A DNA stretch of 64,000 bases from Spirogloea muscicola (GCA_009602725.1 WELB01000058.1:10085-74084), one strand, 5' to 3'. Positions 47,270 through 59,560 are shown, counted from the stretch's first letter. Notes: generated by a model from the sequence alone, not told the origin. Translations and numbers: made by a program.

Positions 47270-47940
47270 CACAGAAGAAACTGTGCGCCCATAGAGAAGA
47301 GGGGCTGGCAGAGGCCAGCCCGAAAAGAATAGAAAAAATCCAAAAGAAGCCAAAAAGCTCCTTGCCTTTGCAACAGCTCCTTTCCTTGGCCCCCTTCGGT
47401 GGTTACTGAGCGGGTCAGCTTAGCAGCAAGCAGTCCATCTATTAATGTGCTTGCCTTGGTACTTGGCCAGTCAGGCCCTCCATCATACAACATAAATTCT
47501 ATTCCCCTCCGGACGTTGTCCACTCATTTGGGCTGGCCTTTCACTTCTTTCTGACAGCAATTGCTCCCTTTGTAAAAGCTTCTGGCGCTCACAGCCAGCA
47601 ACCCCTTCCTTTGGGAGAGCCACTTTCTCTCTGGTGGAGGAGAAGAAAGGAGGAGGAGGAGGAGGTGCGCGGTGCGTATGGAACCGTAGGAATGCCACAT
47701 CAAGCCAACACACTGTTCAGCAAAATCTAGTGCAAATTTGCAACCGGCACGCAGGTGCAACGTGCGTGCCATTGACCGTGCCATGATGTGCGTTCACCTC
47801 GCATTAGACTGGCTGGTATGCATGTTCTCACTCGTAAATACTGGAGGCCCCCGTCTGTTGTTCAGTCATAAGTCGTGGTTTTCATTGTGTTACCTTAGCC
47901 CCTCTTAGGTTTCCCTCTCTTCTCGTTGCAATAATTTACT
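47270..47940. mobile_element. Mosaic of retroelement tails in both orientations
   Basis: 47275-47345 is a reversed hairpin unit (GAGGGGCTGG.., CCAGCCCGAAAAG). 47400-47500 is a plus-strand subtype B tail (GGTTACTGAGCGGGTCAGCT). 47515-47545 is a plus hairpin remnant. 47640-47770 resembles a reversed subtype C tail. None carries a usable frame. Confidence 0.5.
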
Positions 47941-48030
47941 GGCTTGCTTTGGCCTCCCTCTCAATGCATGCGCACTGCGGGCCATCTATTCAGATCCTTG
48001 CTAGCACGAGAATAGGAATCGGGCCCCGCA

Positions 48031-48600
48031 GAAGAGAGTCCGGAATCATGCCAATCCAGCACAGGGCCGACGGTCTCCATGCCAGGCGTGTAGACCTGGT
48101 GGCCACCCGACAGGCCGGCGGGCCACGTCTTCTCCTGGACGTGGTGACTACTGATGCCTATGACCGCTCACACCCAGCCAAATGTGCCACCACGGCTGGG
48201 TATGCGGTCGCCTGCGCTGCTCGGGCCAAAGAGCTGAAGTACGCGGATCATCCGCGGGAAGACGAGTTCTTCCCGTTGGCCATCGACACACATGGGGCGC
48301 TGGGCGCTCGGTGGCTCGAGCTGCTCACCCAGCTCGCCCGCCACACCATCGCCCGGCGCTTCCATGGGGAGCCGGTTGACTTCCCTGCAGCCGGGTCGCT
48401 GGCGCAAGTGTATCGAATGCGCCTGGCCGTCTCGCTGCAGAGGTCCATGGCCCGGGCGCTGCACCTTCGTGCCGGCAGAGCCCTCGCTGCTGCCTCTGGC
48501 TCTGGCCAGGGGACCCACTTCCAGGAGCCCAGCATCTCTGATCTGCGGCTGCTTAGCAGGGGTTACTGAGTGTCTCGTAGCAGCTTTGTTTCTGTTACTT
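48031..48600 (+). mobile_element. Non-LTR retroelement 3' copy, subtype A, longest clean module
   Basis: One uninterrupted frame to TGA at 48567-48569. It has ARRVDLVATRQAGGPRLLLD, then VVTTDAYDRSHPAKCATTAG, ARAKELKYADHPREDEFFPL, DTHGALGARWLELLTQLARH, SLAQVYRMRLAVSLQRSMAR and ISDLRLLSRGY. The pattern of an Asp in LLLDVV followed by a Lys-rich KELKY block looks like a PD-(D/E)XK-type nuclease core, such as is found at the C-terminus of some non-LTR retroelement proteins. No reverse transcriptase domain is present, so the copy is 5' truncated. This is the best reference for the family here. Confidence 0.72.
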
Positions 48601-48603
48601 AGC

Positions 48604-48785
48604 GCTTCCCCTGGCCCCCTTCTCGTACTCTGTTCATTCTTTTTCGGGCTGGTTGTTCCAGCCCCTATTCTCAATGGGCGAGCACTCTCTTCTTCTGAAG
48701 AGAGTGCTCGCCCATTGAGGATAGGGGCTGGAAAAGCCAGCCCAAAAAAGAATGGACAGAGTACGAGAAGGGGCCAGGGGAGCTC
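48604..48785. repeat. Long inverted repeat of two hairpin units
   Basis: Two arms of about 89 bp (48604-48692 and 48697-48785) around a TTCT loop, nearly complementary throughout. Each arm runs CCCTGGCCCC..TTCTCGTACTCTG, then the GGGCTGG..CCAGCCCC hairpin, then AATGGGCGAGCACTCTCTTC. The left arm is the tail of the subtype A copy. The right arm is a second unit in reverse. Confidence 0.9.
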
Positions 48786-48789
48786 CCCT

Positions 48790-49020
48790 GGCCATTTGGC
48801 CTACATTTCTTTCTAATACACGATCTCTTTCCTGGCTGACCCGGCCGCCGCTTGATGGCCAGCCGGGCAAAGCCGCGAAGACAGCGCGGCCAGTTTGACT
48901 GGTGGCTGTGAAAGCCCAGCCCAAAGGAATAGACAAGGTCTAATGGAGCCGGAGTGCTAAGTACTAAGACAACAGTACGAGAAGGGGGCCCGTAGAGGAC
49001 TGGTCGTGCTCAGCGGACAA
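48790..49020 (-). repeat. Reversed hairpin unit and tail fragments
   Basis: 48791-48825 matches the end of a subtype B tail (CATTTGGCCTACATTTC). 48880-48945, read in reverse, is the long hairpin-unit type, including GGCCGCGC, CACCAGTCAA-like and CCTTGTCTATTCCTTTGGGC. Another GTACGAGAAGGGGGC remnant lies near 48975. Confidence 0.6.
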
Positions 49021-49777
49021 CGGCAAGCCTCAGTCCTGTGGCAGGCTGGCCGTGCTCAGTGGACAACGCATTCATTCCCCATACCGTCTCAGGCCGGGCC
49101 CCGCAGAGGACTCCTTCGCGCCTTGCGCGAGCCCCGGCGGCAGGCGATGCTGCTAGTGCCGCCCGAGCCTGCCGCTGCTGGCTCCGCATCGAGCTCGCTG
49201 CGACCACAGCCGTGCACCGTCGCCGCTGCGCCGCCGCGGCTCTCCAGCCTAGCAGGCTGAGAGCTGCGCCTGTTCACTGCTCTTCGCAAGACTTCTCCCC
49301 TCCGCTCGCCGCCTGAGCTGGTCAGGTGGCGTCATTTCCCAGCAACCAGCGAGCGGACACTGCATTAAAGACTTGTGGGAGGCGAGGAGGGCAGTGCAGT
49401 GACCTGGTGTCCTTGTCCTTGCGCTGGTTGTAACACTGTTCCTCAAGGCCAGTCTTGAGCTCTGTGCTTTTGGGGGCATTCCAGACATGCTTGAAGGTAC
49501 GATGACAGCGGTCCTGGCGATGTCAATGAAGTTGAGCTTGTGAATCCCTGGGTCTTGAGCTAAGGCACCACAACAAGTGCATGTGGTTAAGCAAGGACAT
49601 ATTCGTCAATACTTGCCAGAATGTCCACAATGTAGTTCAGCTTATAGCATCAGCTACAATCACAGGTCTCGACTTTCATGTCCGAACACACTGATATGAC
49701 AGTCCTTTCAAGTGACATGATGCTGCAGTTGATATTGTTGGTCAATCAATAGCTTTCGTGGAGCCTGGATTGGGGCT
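49021..49777. other. No gene recognised
   Basis: A GC-rich patch (49090-49320) has open frames with Ala/Arg-rich translations but no domain or splice structure I can recognise. An imperfect local duplication is visible (GGACTGGTCGTGCTCAGCGG and GGCTGGCCGTGCTCAGTGG). The last part is the presumed GINS2 promoter. Confidence 0.4.
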
Positions 49778-51590
49778 ATGGAAGCTTCAAGGCCGACCTT
49801 CACAGCATCGGAGGTAAGGATAACGATTCGCTACTGCTCCCTCTTTTGTCTATCCTCTTTTGTCATTGTGTCCACTCCCTCCATTGCTATTTGTGCTATT
49901 AGGACGACATGAACTGCTCACAACTCATGTTGTGTCCTCTTTCAGATTGAGTTTCAAGCTGAAAATGAGCTGATATCTATTGTTCCAAATTTTCAAATGG
50001 ATACACTCTACCTCCTTGGAGTGAGCACAACTCCATACTATCAGATGGCAACCCTGTCCTTCTTTGGAATGAGCAAAGCTGAGAGATTCAGGACATATCT
50101 TCTATGACTGTGAAGAAGACTTGAAATGAGGGTCACTTCAGAGCACGTCAGAGCCCTACATAGCCAATACTATGTGGAAAGAGGCATGCCTAGTCGTCCT
50201 TCAGGCAGACATGATGTTGCCGCATGCATTCAGGGCGAGTATGGACCTTTCAGACCACAGATGCCACTTCAGGTCCCTCTATGGGTGGCTGTTGCCTTAC
50301 TGAAGCGGCAAAAGTGCATCATCCAAGCTCCAGAGTGGATGACACTCGGTAAGCTACAACATGCAAATGGAGCAGTGCTTTATGGTCTCTAAAGACCCCT
50401 GGTGATGTTACCACACACACTGCTCAGAAGTCACATGGTACAAATTGCTGATATATTACCGCCAACAGACTGTGTCCAGGTATGAGTTGCTACTGTTTCT
50501 CCTTGATGGAGAAGAAAGGAACAGTTGTACAGCTAGGTCTGTCTCAGGCTTTGTCATGTTGACAGACGAGCATATCTTGCGGCTTCTGTCCATCTCAAGA
50601 TAATCTGAAACGGATTGTGCAAGAGGAGCGCAATTCGCCTCGAGAATTTCAGCCACTTCCATTCCACTATATTGAGATCACCAAGCTTCTCATTTCCAAG
50701 TATGCACAGCAAGTAATGCTATGTACACTCAGGCAGGATTGCGACGAGCTCTGTAGATAGATGATGAGGCCCATGCTCTGCTGGAGGTTCGATGCAAGTC
50801 TAATTGCCTGTTTTATGTTGGCTGCTTCACATCTCATACAGCTCTCTCTGTGATATCCAGAACAAGTACGAGGTGAGGAGTCAATCTGACCAGGATAATT
50901 ACCACAGACACTCAGATATAGAAATGCTACTGTAGTACCCTGCACAAGCTGCCTGTGCATGAAGTTACACCTTGGCTGGCTTCTTCTGAGCACGAGCTAC
51001 ACAAAGTCAGAACCAGTCGAGTTCAGTGCATTATGTGCAGGTTGAAACTCTACTCAATGATATCAAGGATGTGAGATTCAACAAGATTGAGACTGGTCTT
51101 AGTCAACTGGATGGTAGAAGACATGCAGTCAAGGTGAAGCACTGCACTTACAGCAGGCACAGTCTGTCTGTGCATCCATGGGGCTTTGTAGCATCCATAA
51201 TTCATTGTGCAGGGTACTGTTGTGTTCTTCTCGACTTCCTCATGCTTATTATTCTCATGAAGTGGTCAAAGCAGGTTCCTTGCCAGTCATAAAAGTAGTG
51301 CTTGCCTTGACCTAAATGATTTGTGTGACCATCTTTTGACAACACCGTCGACTGTGACCGTGCAGTTAGCCAATGTGTCAGCGATGGAGGTAAATATCAT
51401 CAGGGCTTTTGCTCTGGAAGCTTTGAAAACCTTTGATAGGATAGGTGGGACACAACTGGTTCACAAGCCTCCGGCTCGGACAAGTGCACCAGAAGCTGCT
51501 TTGGCAGGATCAGGACATGTATGCCCTTTCTCCACCTCTCTTGCTCTCAGCTCTCTCTTGCAATTTGCAGAACGTCTGCTTTTGGAATAA
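49778..51590 (+). CDS. PSF2: GINS complex subunit PSF2 (GINS2)
   Basis: Component of the CMG replicative helicase. Exon 1 (49778-49813) is tiny: MEASRPTFTASE. Exon 2 (49946-50020) gives IEFQAENELISIVPNFQMDT. Exon 3 (50234-50348) gives GEYGPFRPQMPLQVPLWVAV and CIIQAPEWMTL. Exon 4 (50600-50699) gives DNLKRIVQEERNSPREFQPL and PFHYIEITKLLIS. A short exon near 50840-50872 (about NSLCDIQNKYE) probably follows. Then VETLLNDIKDVRFNKIETGL (51040-51131) and LANVSAMEVNIIRAFALEAL (about 51363-51450). All joins keep frame. The stop is uncertain. The frame stays open past DRIG, and TAA at 51588-51590 is the latest plausible end. Convergent with the cysteine oxidase gene. Confidence 0.87.
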
Positions 51591-52047
51591 GCTGCATGCT
51601 GCCATGGGTATGAAGTTGTAGAAGACCATCTTTGACGTTGCCACAAATTTACCCTGAAGTGCCTGCTCTCTATGCAGCGGATCTTGCGACAGCGATGAGT
51701 CAACTGCCTCCAAAGGTGTTTGATAGAAGCCATTCAGCTTACTGCTGAAGCCCTCTTTCAACGCGGCATTGGCCATGTTATACAGTGTACATCTGCATGC
51801 TGCTCTGCATGGCAACAGGAGCTGCTGACGAGGCTGTTGAAACCACAATCTCAATAACCTCTATCGATTAAAGGCAGCTACTGGATGTATGCACAGAGAG
51901 TCTCTCCTTCGTGATAGTATGTACAAGCACCCTTCTTGCAGATATAATGTTGGCAATCTACGCACAGTACTTTGCGTTTGCTTTCAGTTGCCACTTTTTA
52001 GCTTGAAGATTGAGCTGCCGACGAATCAGACTGGTGACAATGTGGTC

Positions 52048-54076
52048 CTAAGCGGCAGGGATGTCAAACGTTTGAGCCACAATCTGTGGGCCCTTATACA
52101 GGCCACGACGGACCACAAAATCGTCAGGGGGCTGAAACTCCTCAAGCCAGCCAAAATGTGGCTGGCTCTCTTCCTGGTTCTGCTTGCTTGACAGACCTGT
52201 GACAGCACCCACGACATAAATACGTGTAGTGCAGCGAGATTGTTCTGCAGAACGAGCAAGGCCGTGTGCAAGCTGCTTGCAGCATGCCCAGGCTGACATG
52301 CCACTGTGACCAAGCCACATGGTGCAGCCGGCATCATGTGCAAAAGAACGCCAACAGATGTGCATAAGAGCAAGCCACAAGGTCTACACTACAAGCTTTT
52401 ATTGTGTTAGCACCGCACACAAACCGTGTGATCATTGAGTGTACTTGCATGCAATATCCCTCAGGAAGATGCAAGCAAGAAAGTGCCAGACTGCTCCTGT
52501 CCAACTTTCATAACTCCACGGCTAAGTGTAAAACAAAGCAAGGGGTACAGGTGCTACTTACTTATTTGAGGTTGTGGAGGGGCAGGGACACTTTTGTAGT
52601 AGGTACAGTGGCGACCGTTAGTTGGAGAGTATGGTGGAATGAGCACGTCCAGGACTGCGCAGGGGGCCAGCGCAGTGAAGGCATGTATGTTGCCTCCGCT
52701 GGATGGATACAGCACCTTGGTAGGGCATGGCGCTGTGAGCACCTCATCCACCACCAGCTCAGCTAGACGAGGGGAGCCTGCCATTGAGGGCACAGCACAC
52801 ATGGCCATGATGCTGCAAGGGCCTATTGTATATGTGTTAACTGCGAGCTATCTGATGATCACATCGTGATGAGGTGAGTGTTTACAAGTGAATACCTGTA
52901 CCGCGTTGGTTGGTTGCCCCCTTTGCATTCTCCACCAATTTGGTGTTCCAGTCATAAGACTGGATATGCATGGAACCGTAGAGCAGCTTGCTCAATACGG
53001 TCATGCCTGGGTGATCGTGAAGAGGGATGGCAGCTGACGATGGGAAGCAGAAAATGCCCATCTGCAAGTGTTGCAACCAACAGGTCAACCAGTTGTGAAA
53101 CAGAGGACGATCGTTGGCAGGCCCCCATCCTGCACGTGAGAAAGGACATTCATTGTCCATGCCGAGCTCCGTCATCCTAAGCTTTTCACTTCAACAGAAG
53201 ATTTTCAGCCCTTCTGGCTCTCTTCCTCCCTCCTCCTTCGCTTCCCCCTTCCCTAACCCTCTTTTGCCCCTCTCTTTGCTCCCAGCCTCTGTCCCTCTCC
53301 TTAAACAAAAGCTTATAGTATGCACTCAGAACTCCATGCCCTGCTCAAGCCCTCTACAAGCTTGCGAGTGGTCAAGACGACAAAACAAACAATGCGCTAG
53401 CTTGTCTATCTCGAGATTGCAAGGAACAGCTGAAAGATGCACAAAGCAAAAGTGGACAGTGTGAAGGTCTGGCAAACAAACTGAGAAGGCGTCGCACTCG
53501 TGCAGATGCAGGTAGGTGATCGGTGGAGCCCACCGGGGCGGGAACGCCGAGTGCCTGCTGCGGCTGCCCAGGCCCAGGAATCCGAGGCCGCGTTGGGGCG
53601 TATCAAGTTCCGGCGTCAACCCCACGTCCTCGGCCTGGAAAGCGTCTGCAAGCCAACCAGGGGCGGCAGTCTGTTCCATGGAGCTGCAGCTGCTACTTGA
53701 CATGGCAACAAGTCACAAAGCAAGATTCTTAAACGACAGAAACGGCGTCCCCCAGGCAAGGAGCGCAGCTGGGAGAGTCTAAGGTACGCGGGGAGGTATT
53801 CAACGGCTGCTGAGAACGACGAGACGGCCCAGAGGCTGGCCAGCGGCAATAACGGCAGCAGATGCGTGCCAGTGGACGTCCAGCGGAGGACCAGGCTCGA
53901 GATGGCGCGGAAAATCTAGAGGCGGGTATCTGGCGGAGGCGCTCACCCATGATTTCCCGCACCTCCTGGAGGGCGCCGGCGGGCGCGGCGCCGCCGCCGC
54001 CGCCGCCGCCGAATGCCTCGGCGCAGGCGTCGTACAGGTGCTGGACCGCCGGCAACGCCCGCAGGCCCGCACCCGC

Positions 54077-54078
<2 letters not shown>
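52048..54078 (-). CDS. PCO: Plant cysteine oxidase (PCO; thiol dioxygenase), start not visible
   Basis: Oxidises N-terminal Cys of proteins such as group VII ERFs in plants, marking them for the Arg/N-degron pathway; an oxygen sensor. The 5' exon has VQHLYDACAEAFGGG and GALQEVREIMG. The next has AEDVGLTPELDTP and PPITYLHLHECDAFS (about 53500-53650). Then MGIFCFPSSAAIPLHDHPGM (iron-binding H-x-H) and TVLSKLLYGSMHIQSYDW (about 52960-53060). Then RLAELVVDEVLTAPCPTKVL, with the third His in GGNIHAF (about 52580-52780). The end is FGWLEEFQPPDDFVVRRGLY, stop 52048-52050. The first exon runs without an ATG into the long T run and the N at 54175, so the start codon is lost to an assembly fault. Confidence 0.9.
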
Positions 54079-54174
<96 letters not shown>

Positions 54175-54175
54175 N
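54079..54175. other. 96-base T homopolymer ending in a single N
   Basis: An uninterrupted T run between GC-rich exonic sequence and an N. Such a run inside the first exon of a conserved gene is most simply a faulty gap fill. It removes the PCO start. Confidence 0.85.
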
Positions 54176-54582
54176 GGAGACAGCGGCGGTGGCGGCGGCG
54201 GAGGCCCCGGCGCACGGCCCGCCGCGAGTGGCGCCGGCGATCGCGGGGGCGCGTGCGTCTGACGTCGACGGGCTTTAGGTGGCGAACAAGTGACATGTGG
54301 CCGTGGCCCGGTCGTCAGGACCCCCCACCGTTACGACAACCCGCCGTTAGTAAGTTACTGGTTTGGCAGTGCAAGCCAAGCCGACAGCCGTTCCCTCGCA
54401 GCTCGAGAAGCTGCCGTGCCCGCCGCAGGCAGGCGACCGCCAGCGCCGGCGCCAGCGCCAGTGCCAGCGCCGCCGCCGCCGCTTCCGCCGCCGTAGCGGA
54501 GAAGCCTTACTGTCGACTGCGTCTCCAATGCGGTGCCTAGGTCACTCCCTTGGCCTGTGACGGCGCGCGCCCCGGAGGCGCT

Positions 54583-57500
54583 ATGGCGGCCGCTGCAGGA
54601 GGAGGCCCGGCGGCCGGCGCCAAGGAGGGCCGGCTCCTTGTCGACTCATTCCTTCACCTCATGAGTGCGTTCGCACAGCCGCCTGAGCTCCTACGACGAC
54701 CACTCTGATTACCCCTAGCTGCAACAGTAGTGGCTGTGCTGCATATTGCCTGTGCTGATGGCAGCACGTCACACTTCACACGTGTTTCCCTGCCGTTCCA
54801 TAACGATATCATGCTCACAACGGTATCATGCTTTGATACCTGTATTGGTGCAGTCTCGCAGGTGTCGTCCAGGATCCTGACTTTCTTGCTGAATTTGCTG
54901 GTGGCGAGGCGCCTGACGCCAGGAGAGTACGGGGTAAGCTATTCAACATGGTTTAGTATAGTAGGACATGGGTTCAAGAGTTGCAGTGCGCGTTGCGTGC
55001 TTCTCGTCAAGTGAGTGTGAACAGAGGACTCAGTACTTGAGCAGCTCACTATGCAATCAAGGAGCAGATAATCAACAATCCCTACTTGATTGCAGGTGTC
55101 TGCCATCCAATTTTCGCTCTTGACAACAACTATTCTCTTCATCAGCCGGGAGGGCTTCCGACGAGGATGTCTGAGAAGCAATGTGAGGTAGCTCTCACCG
55201 TTGGAGTGTGCTCGTCTGTTGCAACTTGCTGATAACCAGGTCATAAGAAGGCTATTGCGATCACAAGGCTCTGCTTAGGAAGTCCCTAGCATATGGAATG
55301 CCAGGCTGAGCTACTTATTTCTGATAGCGCAGGACTTTCTGAACAATCTGCCCTGTGAATTGTGCATTGATCCAGCACATCTGTGGAGAGTCAAGCTGAG
55401 CTTGTAAGCATTGCATGGTTGACGGTCCCCTTGGGGTTCACTATGAGCGCAACTACGACAACAGTAGTAGTGGCATGGAGGGCACTCAAGGGCTTGGCCC
55501 CCTTTGACAGCTACTCACTAGCTATTTATCTGCATGGTAGGCCCTACGGATTGGAAGCTATGTCGCAAATGTATCACCCTTTCTAATCAATGTGGATTCT
55601 CTTCAAGGCAGAAGGGTCTTAGCACTTCTGCTTGTGACTGTTGAGATGTTGACCCCTTAAGAACCTCAACTGTGAGCACCTGTGTGCAGGATTGGCTGCA
55701 ATCATTGAGATATGCAGTGAACCCCTTTACATAAAAGCCCAAAGTCTGCTACTTCTCCGACTAAGAGTGATCACAGAGGCTGCTGCCACACTTGCTCGAT
55801 GCTGCATGACGTATTTCCTCCTTGTGGCACGCATTGGCAGGGTAAGTAGTATATTGAGCTCAGCTGTCAATCATCGCCAAAGGGGAGGTTGTTGCCTGTG
55901 AAAGTTGTTGCTTCATAGCAGTTCAGATTCTCTTGGACAGTGTCCTGCAGATAACAGCTGGTTACCTGTCTTCGAAATCTTATAGGGTGGTGGCCTTGTG
56001 TTTGCTTATGCTGAGGTAGCATATAGTTCATGCCTGTTGCTGGGCTACTGGGGTTACTTTGCCACCAGGCCTCGAGGATCCAAAGATAACAGCCTGGCAG
56101 TAAGTCAGCTCCTACCCTCAAGGTGCTTCCCATACTCTTCTTTGTCGAGTCAGCGATAACAGCATTTGAGGAAGCCTTTGATGGTCGTGATTGTGAAAAC
56201 TAGTGGCCGCAGAGCAAGCACTTATCGTCGAGCTTTGCTGCTAGTCCACTCACGACAACTGACCAGTGCAGTACCTCCGGTGTTGAGGGTATCAGGCCTC
56301 TGCATTCCACCTTGACGCACAGGCGTGATGTGTTTCATATGTTCCGTTTCCTTTCGTGTACGAGTCTGACTTTTGCAGTCACTTCTATTTCCATGATGTT
56401 GGTTTGTCATTTTATATTTGACACAGGAGGGGTTACCTTGCTGGCAAACATTCTGGCCTTTTCCGTCTGTGCGGCATCTTCACACTGCAGTCCATGCAAA
56501 AGCTAGCATTGCAGAGTGGAGATGCCCTTGTACTAGTACTATTCGATACAGCTTACAATCAAGGAGTGTATGCCCTTGTCAGCAATCTAGGTGACAGCTG
56601 CCACCCTAGCTGGCATAGTGAAATATCAACCATGCAGTGCATGCCTGCTTATCTTAGCGTGAGTAGCCCTTCTACTCGCGGCGTATGCATTAACAAGCTC
56701 AATGGTCATCATCTACTTGGAAGGTTCGCCATTTGAGGTGATGCTCTGATGCAGGTCAACAATATCGTCAAGTTCTGAAGTAACCTCTGAAAGTTGCGTA
56801 TGTGACCAGGCAGCCTTGTGGTAAGAATGGTCCTGCAGCCTTTGGAGGAAAGTGCCTTCCTTATGTTTGCAAAAGCGACTGTGGCAAATAATCAATCTCA
56901 ATCAGGTAACTCATAAGTAATCCCGTAGATTCTCCTACCCAGAAATTGAGTTGCTTAGTGCTGCTAACCAACTTGATCCAAATGACGTTTTTTGGTGAGT
57001 TTCTTGCAAGGACGGACCACTTCACCTCCACCTTGTCCAATGTTTCCTGTCAGACAGACTGGCTATGGCGCGTTTGCTACTTCTGGCACTGAAGGTCGTC
57101 ATCTACATAGGTAGGGTTGACCTGCAGACGAGATACTATGAGAAGTTTGATACCATGGATAAGTGATATTGTTGCATCAGTAAGCTTGACTTGATGGCTT
57201 ATGCGTTCATATGCAAATGAGCATTGATGCCAGAGGCTGCCGTGCAGGGTTCATATTTGTTGTTTTTGGACCCAACTACTCATATGTCCTTCTTCGACTT
57301 CTTTATGGAACAAAGTGGAGTGACGGCGAGGCACCTCGGGCACTAGCATGCTACTGTCTGTATGTCATGGTCCTTGCTGGCAATGGTGAACACCCCTTCC
57401 TCGCACCTATCTCGTTTTCATCTATGAAAGGCATGGCTTAGTTGCCTAATCATGCATCTGATAGCAGCTGTTATACTGAATGTTTTGCTGCCTATTTGTT

Positions 57501-58739
57501 GTCTCTGTCGCAGGCATCACTGAAGCCTTCTTACATGCAGTGGTGACTGAGGAGCAGTTGGCGAGGTCTAACAGGTGGCTTGTAGGGTTTACCCTCATTT
57601 ACACTGGGCTAAGTGTCCTACTTATCAAGACCCTGGGCTCAAGTGGCCTCATTCTTGCAAACTGCTTCAGTATCCTCTCATTTACCAGAGTCGAAAGGCC
57701 TGGCACCATTTGGACCAACCTCTTTTGCATGTCTACTACTATCTTTCTGAGGAGGAAGCTGTGGATGTACACACCTGAACATCTATTGCTGCTGATCTCT
57801 GTGACACCTCTGCCAGACTTAGTGAGCTTTCAGCTTATCTTGTTAAGTACTTGTTAAGTAAGCAGCTAGATGAAGTTGACTTTTATTGTTATGCATGTAC
57901 CTTGTTATACCTTAATAGTTGCACAGACATGGCACTGCGCATCACCTATGCTATCTTATTCATCCGCTGGTATTTCAAGGTGAGAACAGCTCTGAAGCAA
58001 GTTGTACTTGTCCATGTCATGCCGCCTCAGAATCAGTTATTTCCTGTACCTTAAGGCACGCAGTTTCTTGTAGGATAGTTTCAAATGACAGCAACAAAAT
58101 AAATGCTCCAACGTTCTCCAGGTGACGTGTGTAACAGCCAGACAGTGGTTGAGCACTCGTGATCGCAGATTCAGCAGATTCAGATTCACAACACCCTCAT
58201 CATTACACCTAGTCTTACACTCCATAACATGCTTGGCCTGCAACAGCTGCATTGAAAGTTTCTCCTTTCCTTTTCCCTGGCAGGCATCAGCTTCGTTCAG
58301 CCTTTGGAGAGCTTTGCCAGGGAGGCATGTGACAATGGTTTTGATGCTATCAGCATGCATAACATCGGTCTCAAATCAAGCACTGATTGACAGAGAGCTT
58401 TTTGCAGTCACAGCTGCTAAGCACATTGGTGTTGGTGTTGCCTGCGTGGCTTGCCTCCTTGGTACTATGTATCCAAGCCCACTGCAACTCCACCTGCCTA
58501 GTCAGGTCATCTGGCTTTGCATCTTGCAACTTCCTTGCTCCCTCGTTTCATTCTCCAGATTGTATGGTGGCCATCACGGTCTCTTCCTCGGTTGTGCATG
58601 CAGCAACTTACATTCAACTTGAGCAGCGCGAACATTCTTCCTTAAAGCCTTGCTCAGGTATACATGCGAGCGGCCTTTCCTAATGGAATTGAGAAACCTG
58701 AGAGGGAAGCGCAACCAACAAAGTGACAAGGAGGAGTGA
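54583..58739 (+). CDS. RFT1: RFT1, ER lipid-linked oligosaccharide (Man5GlcNAc2-PP-Dol) translocation protein
   Basis: Multi-spanning ER protein needed for N-glycan precursor flipping. Starts at ATG 54583 (MAAAAGGGPAAG). Exons follow RFT1: SQVSSRILTFLLNLLVARRL (about 54857-54933), IQFSLLTTTILFISREGFRR (about 55097-55190), LVSIAWLTVPLGF (about 55390-55440), EICSEPLYIKAQSLLLLRLR (55692-55840), GGLVFAYAEVAYSS (about 55985), KLALQSGDALVLVLFDTAYN and QGVYALVSNL (56493-56590), LVVRMVLQPLEESAFLMFAK (about 56815), GFIFVVFGPNYSYVLLRLLY (57248-57310), ITEAFLHAVVTEEQLARSNR (57513-57690) and ALRITYAILFIRWYFK (57930-57980). C-terminal exons (58285-58450 and about 58656-58739) are less conserved; the best end is RPFLMELRNLRGKRNQQ with TGA at 58737-58739. 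Divergent from PCO. Confidence 0.88.
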
Positions 58740-59560
58740 TGGATGTGTGGAGTGTAACACTTCGCTGCCAATCATTGATTACCTCTCACACACAGCACAT
58801 TATTTGCTTGCACTTGACAGTTGTGCTGGCTATTTTTGCTCTATATTCTCCTGGCACATGGATCCAACTTCCTCAACGGCGTACACTGCATAGTAGTACA
58901 AGGAATTTGTGTCTCGCAGTAGGTTTGTCTACATCTGATGCCGGTGATATACTGTTGCAAGCTATGCCTAGCCCATCGCATATCTTACTATTGAACAAGC
59001 AGTGCATGGCTTTGCCTTCTGGCCTCCACTCTAGCCGGTTCTTCGAGTCAAATGTCGAGGCCTTCAAGACTTGTCCAGTGCCACGCCACGCCTGCGCTGA
59101 CAATACATGGGGGGCACTGAAGGAGCAATGGTTGCAAGGAGCAGTCCTCAAAGAAAAGAGAAGAATCCTTTGCAGGGTATGGCAAACGCTATGAGAGGCC
59201 AGACTGTAGAGACAGCTCTTACAAAGTACAGCTTTGGCTATGATAGGCGAACCGAAGCACTTCACCACTTCCTTACACTTCTACAAAAGACCAGTGCCCG
59301 AAACTCCGGCTACAACAAGCACTACTTCTGTCTCTCCATCTGCCTTCACCGAGCACTTTCCTCTGCCTTTGTCCTCTGTGGTCCTCCACTTCGTCATGTA
59401 AAGACGAGTTCTGCATCTGATTAACAATGTAACGGCGAGGAGTGGGTTCCCCAAGAAGAGCGCGCAACAAGAAAGCACCTGTGGGACACTGCCGCCCTCG
59501 TCGGCTGCCCTTCACTTGCTGAACGAGCCTGGCGTCTTGACGAGATGGGAAACTGCTGTC
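58740..59560. other. No gene recognised
   Basis: Open frames of 100-150 codons occur on both strands (for example near 58870-59270), but I see no family match or splice context. It lies between the RFT1 3' end and a retroelement zone. Confidence 0.4.

Noticed and set aside
48604-48785. Interpretation of the hairpin units as Helitron 3' ends
   Set aside because: There is no CTRR end just after the stem and no A/T insertion site, and one copy has an 8-bp target duplication, which Helitrons do not make.
54300-54560. Pro/Ala-rich frames upstream of RFT1
   Set aside because: Low-complexity GC-rich promoter sequence (GCCAGCGCCAGT repeats); no homologous start, while the RFT1 ATG at 54583 fits.
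58740-59560. Possible gene between RFT1 and the retroelement zone
   Set aside because: Frames on both strands of similar length, no recognisable motif and no splice pattern, so not called.
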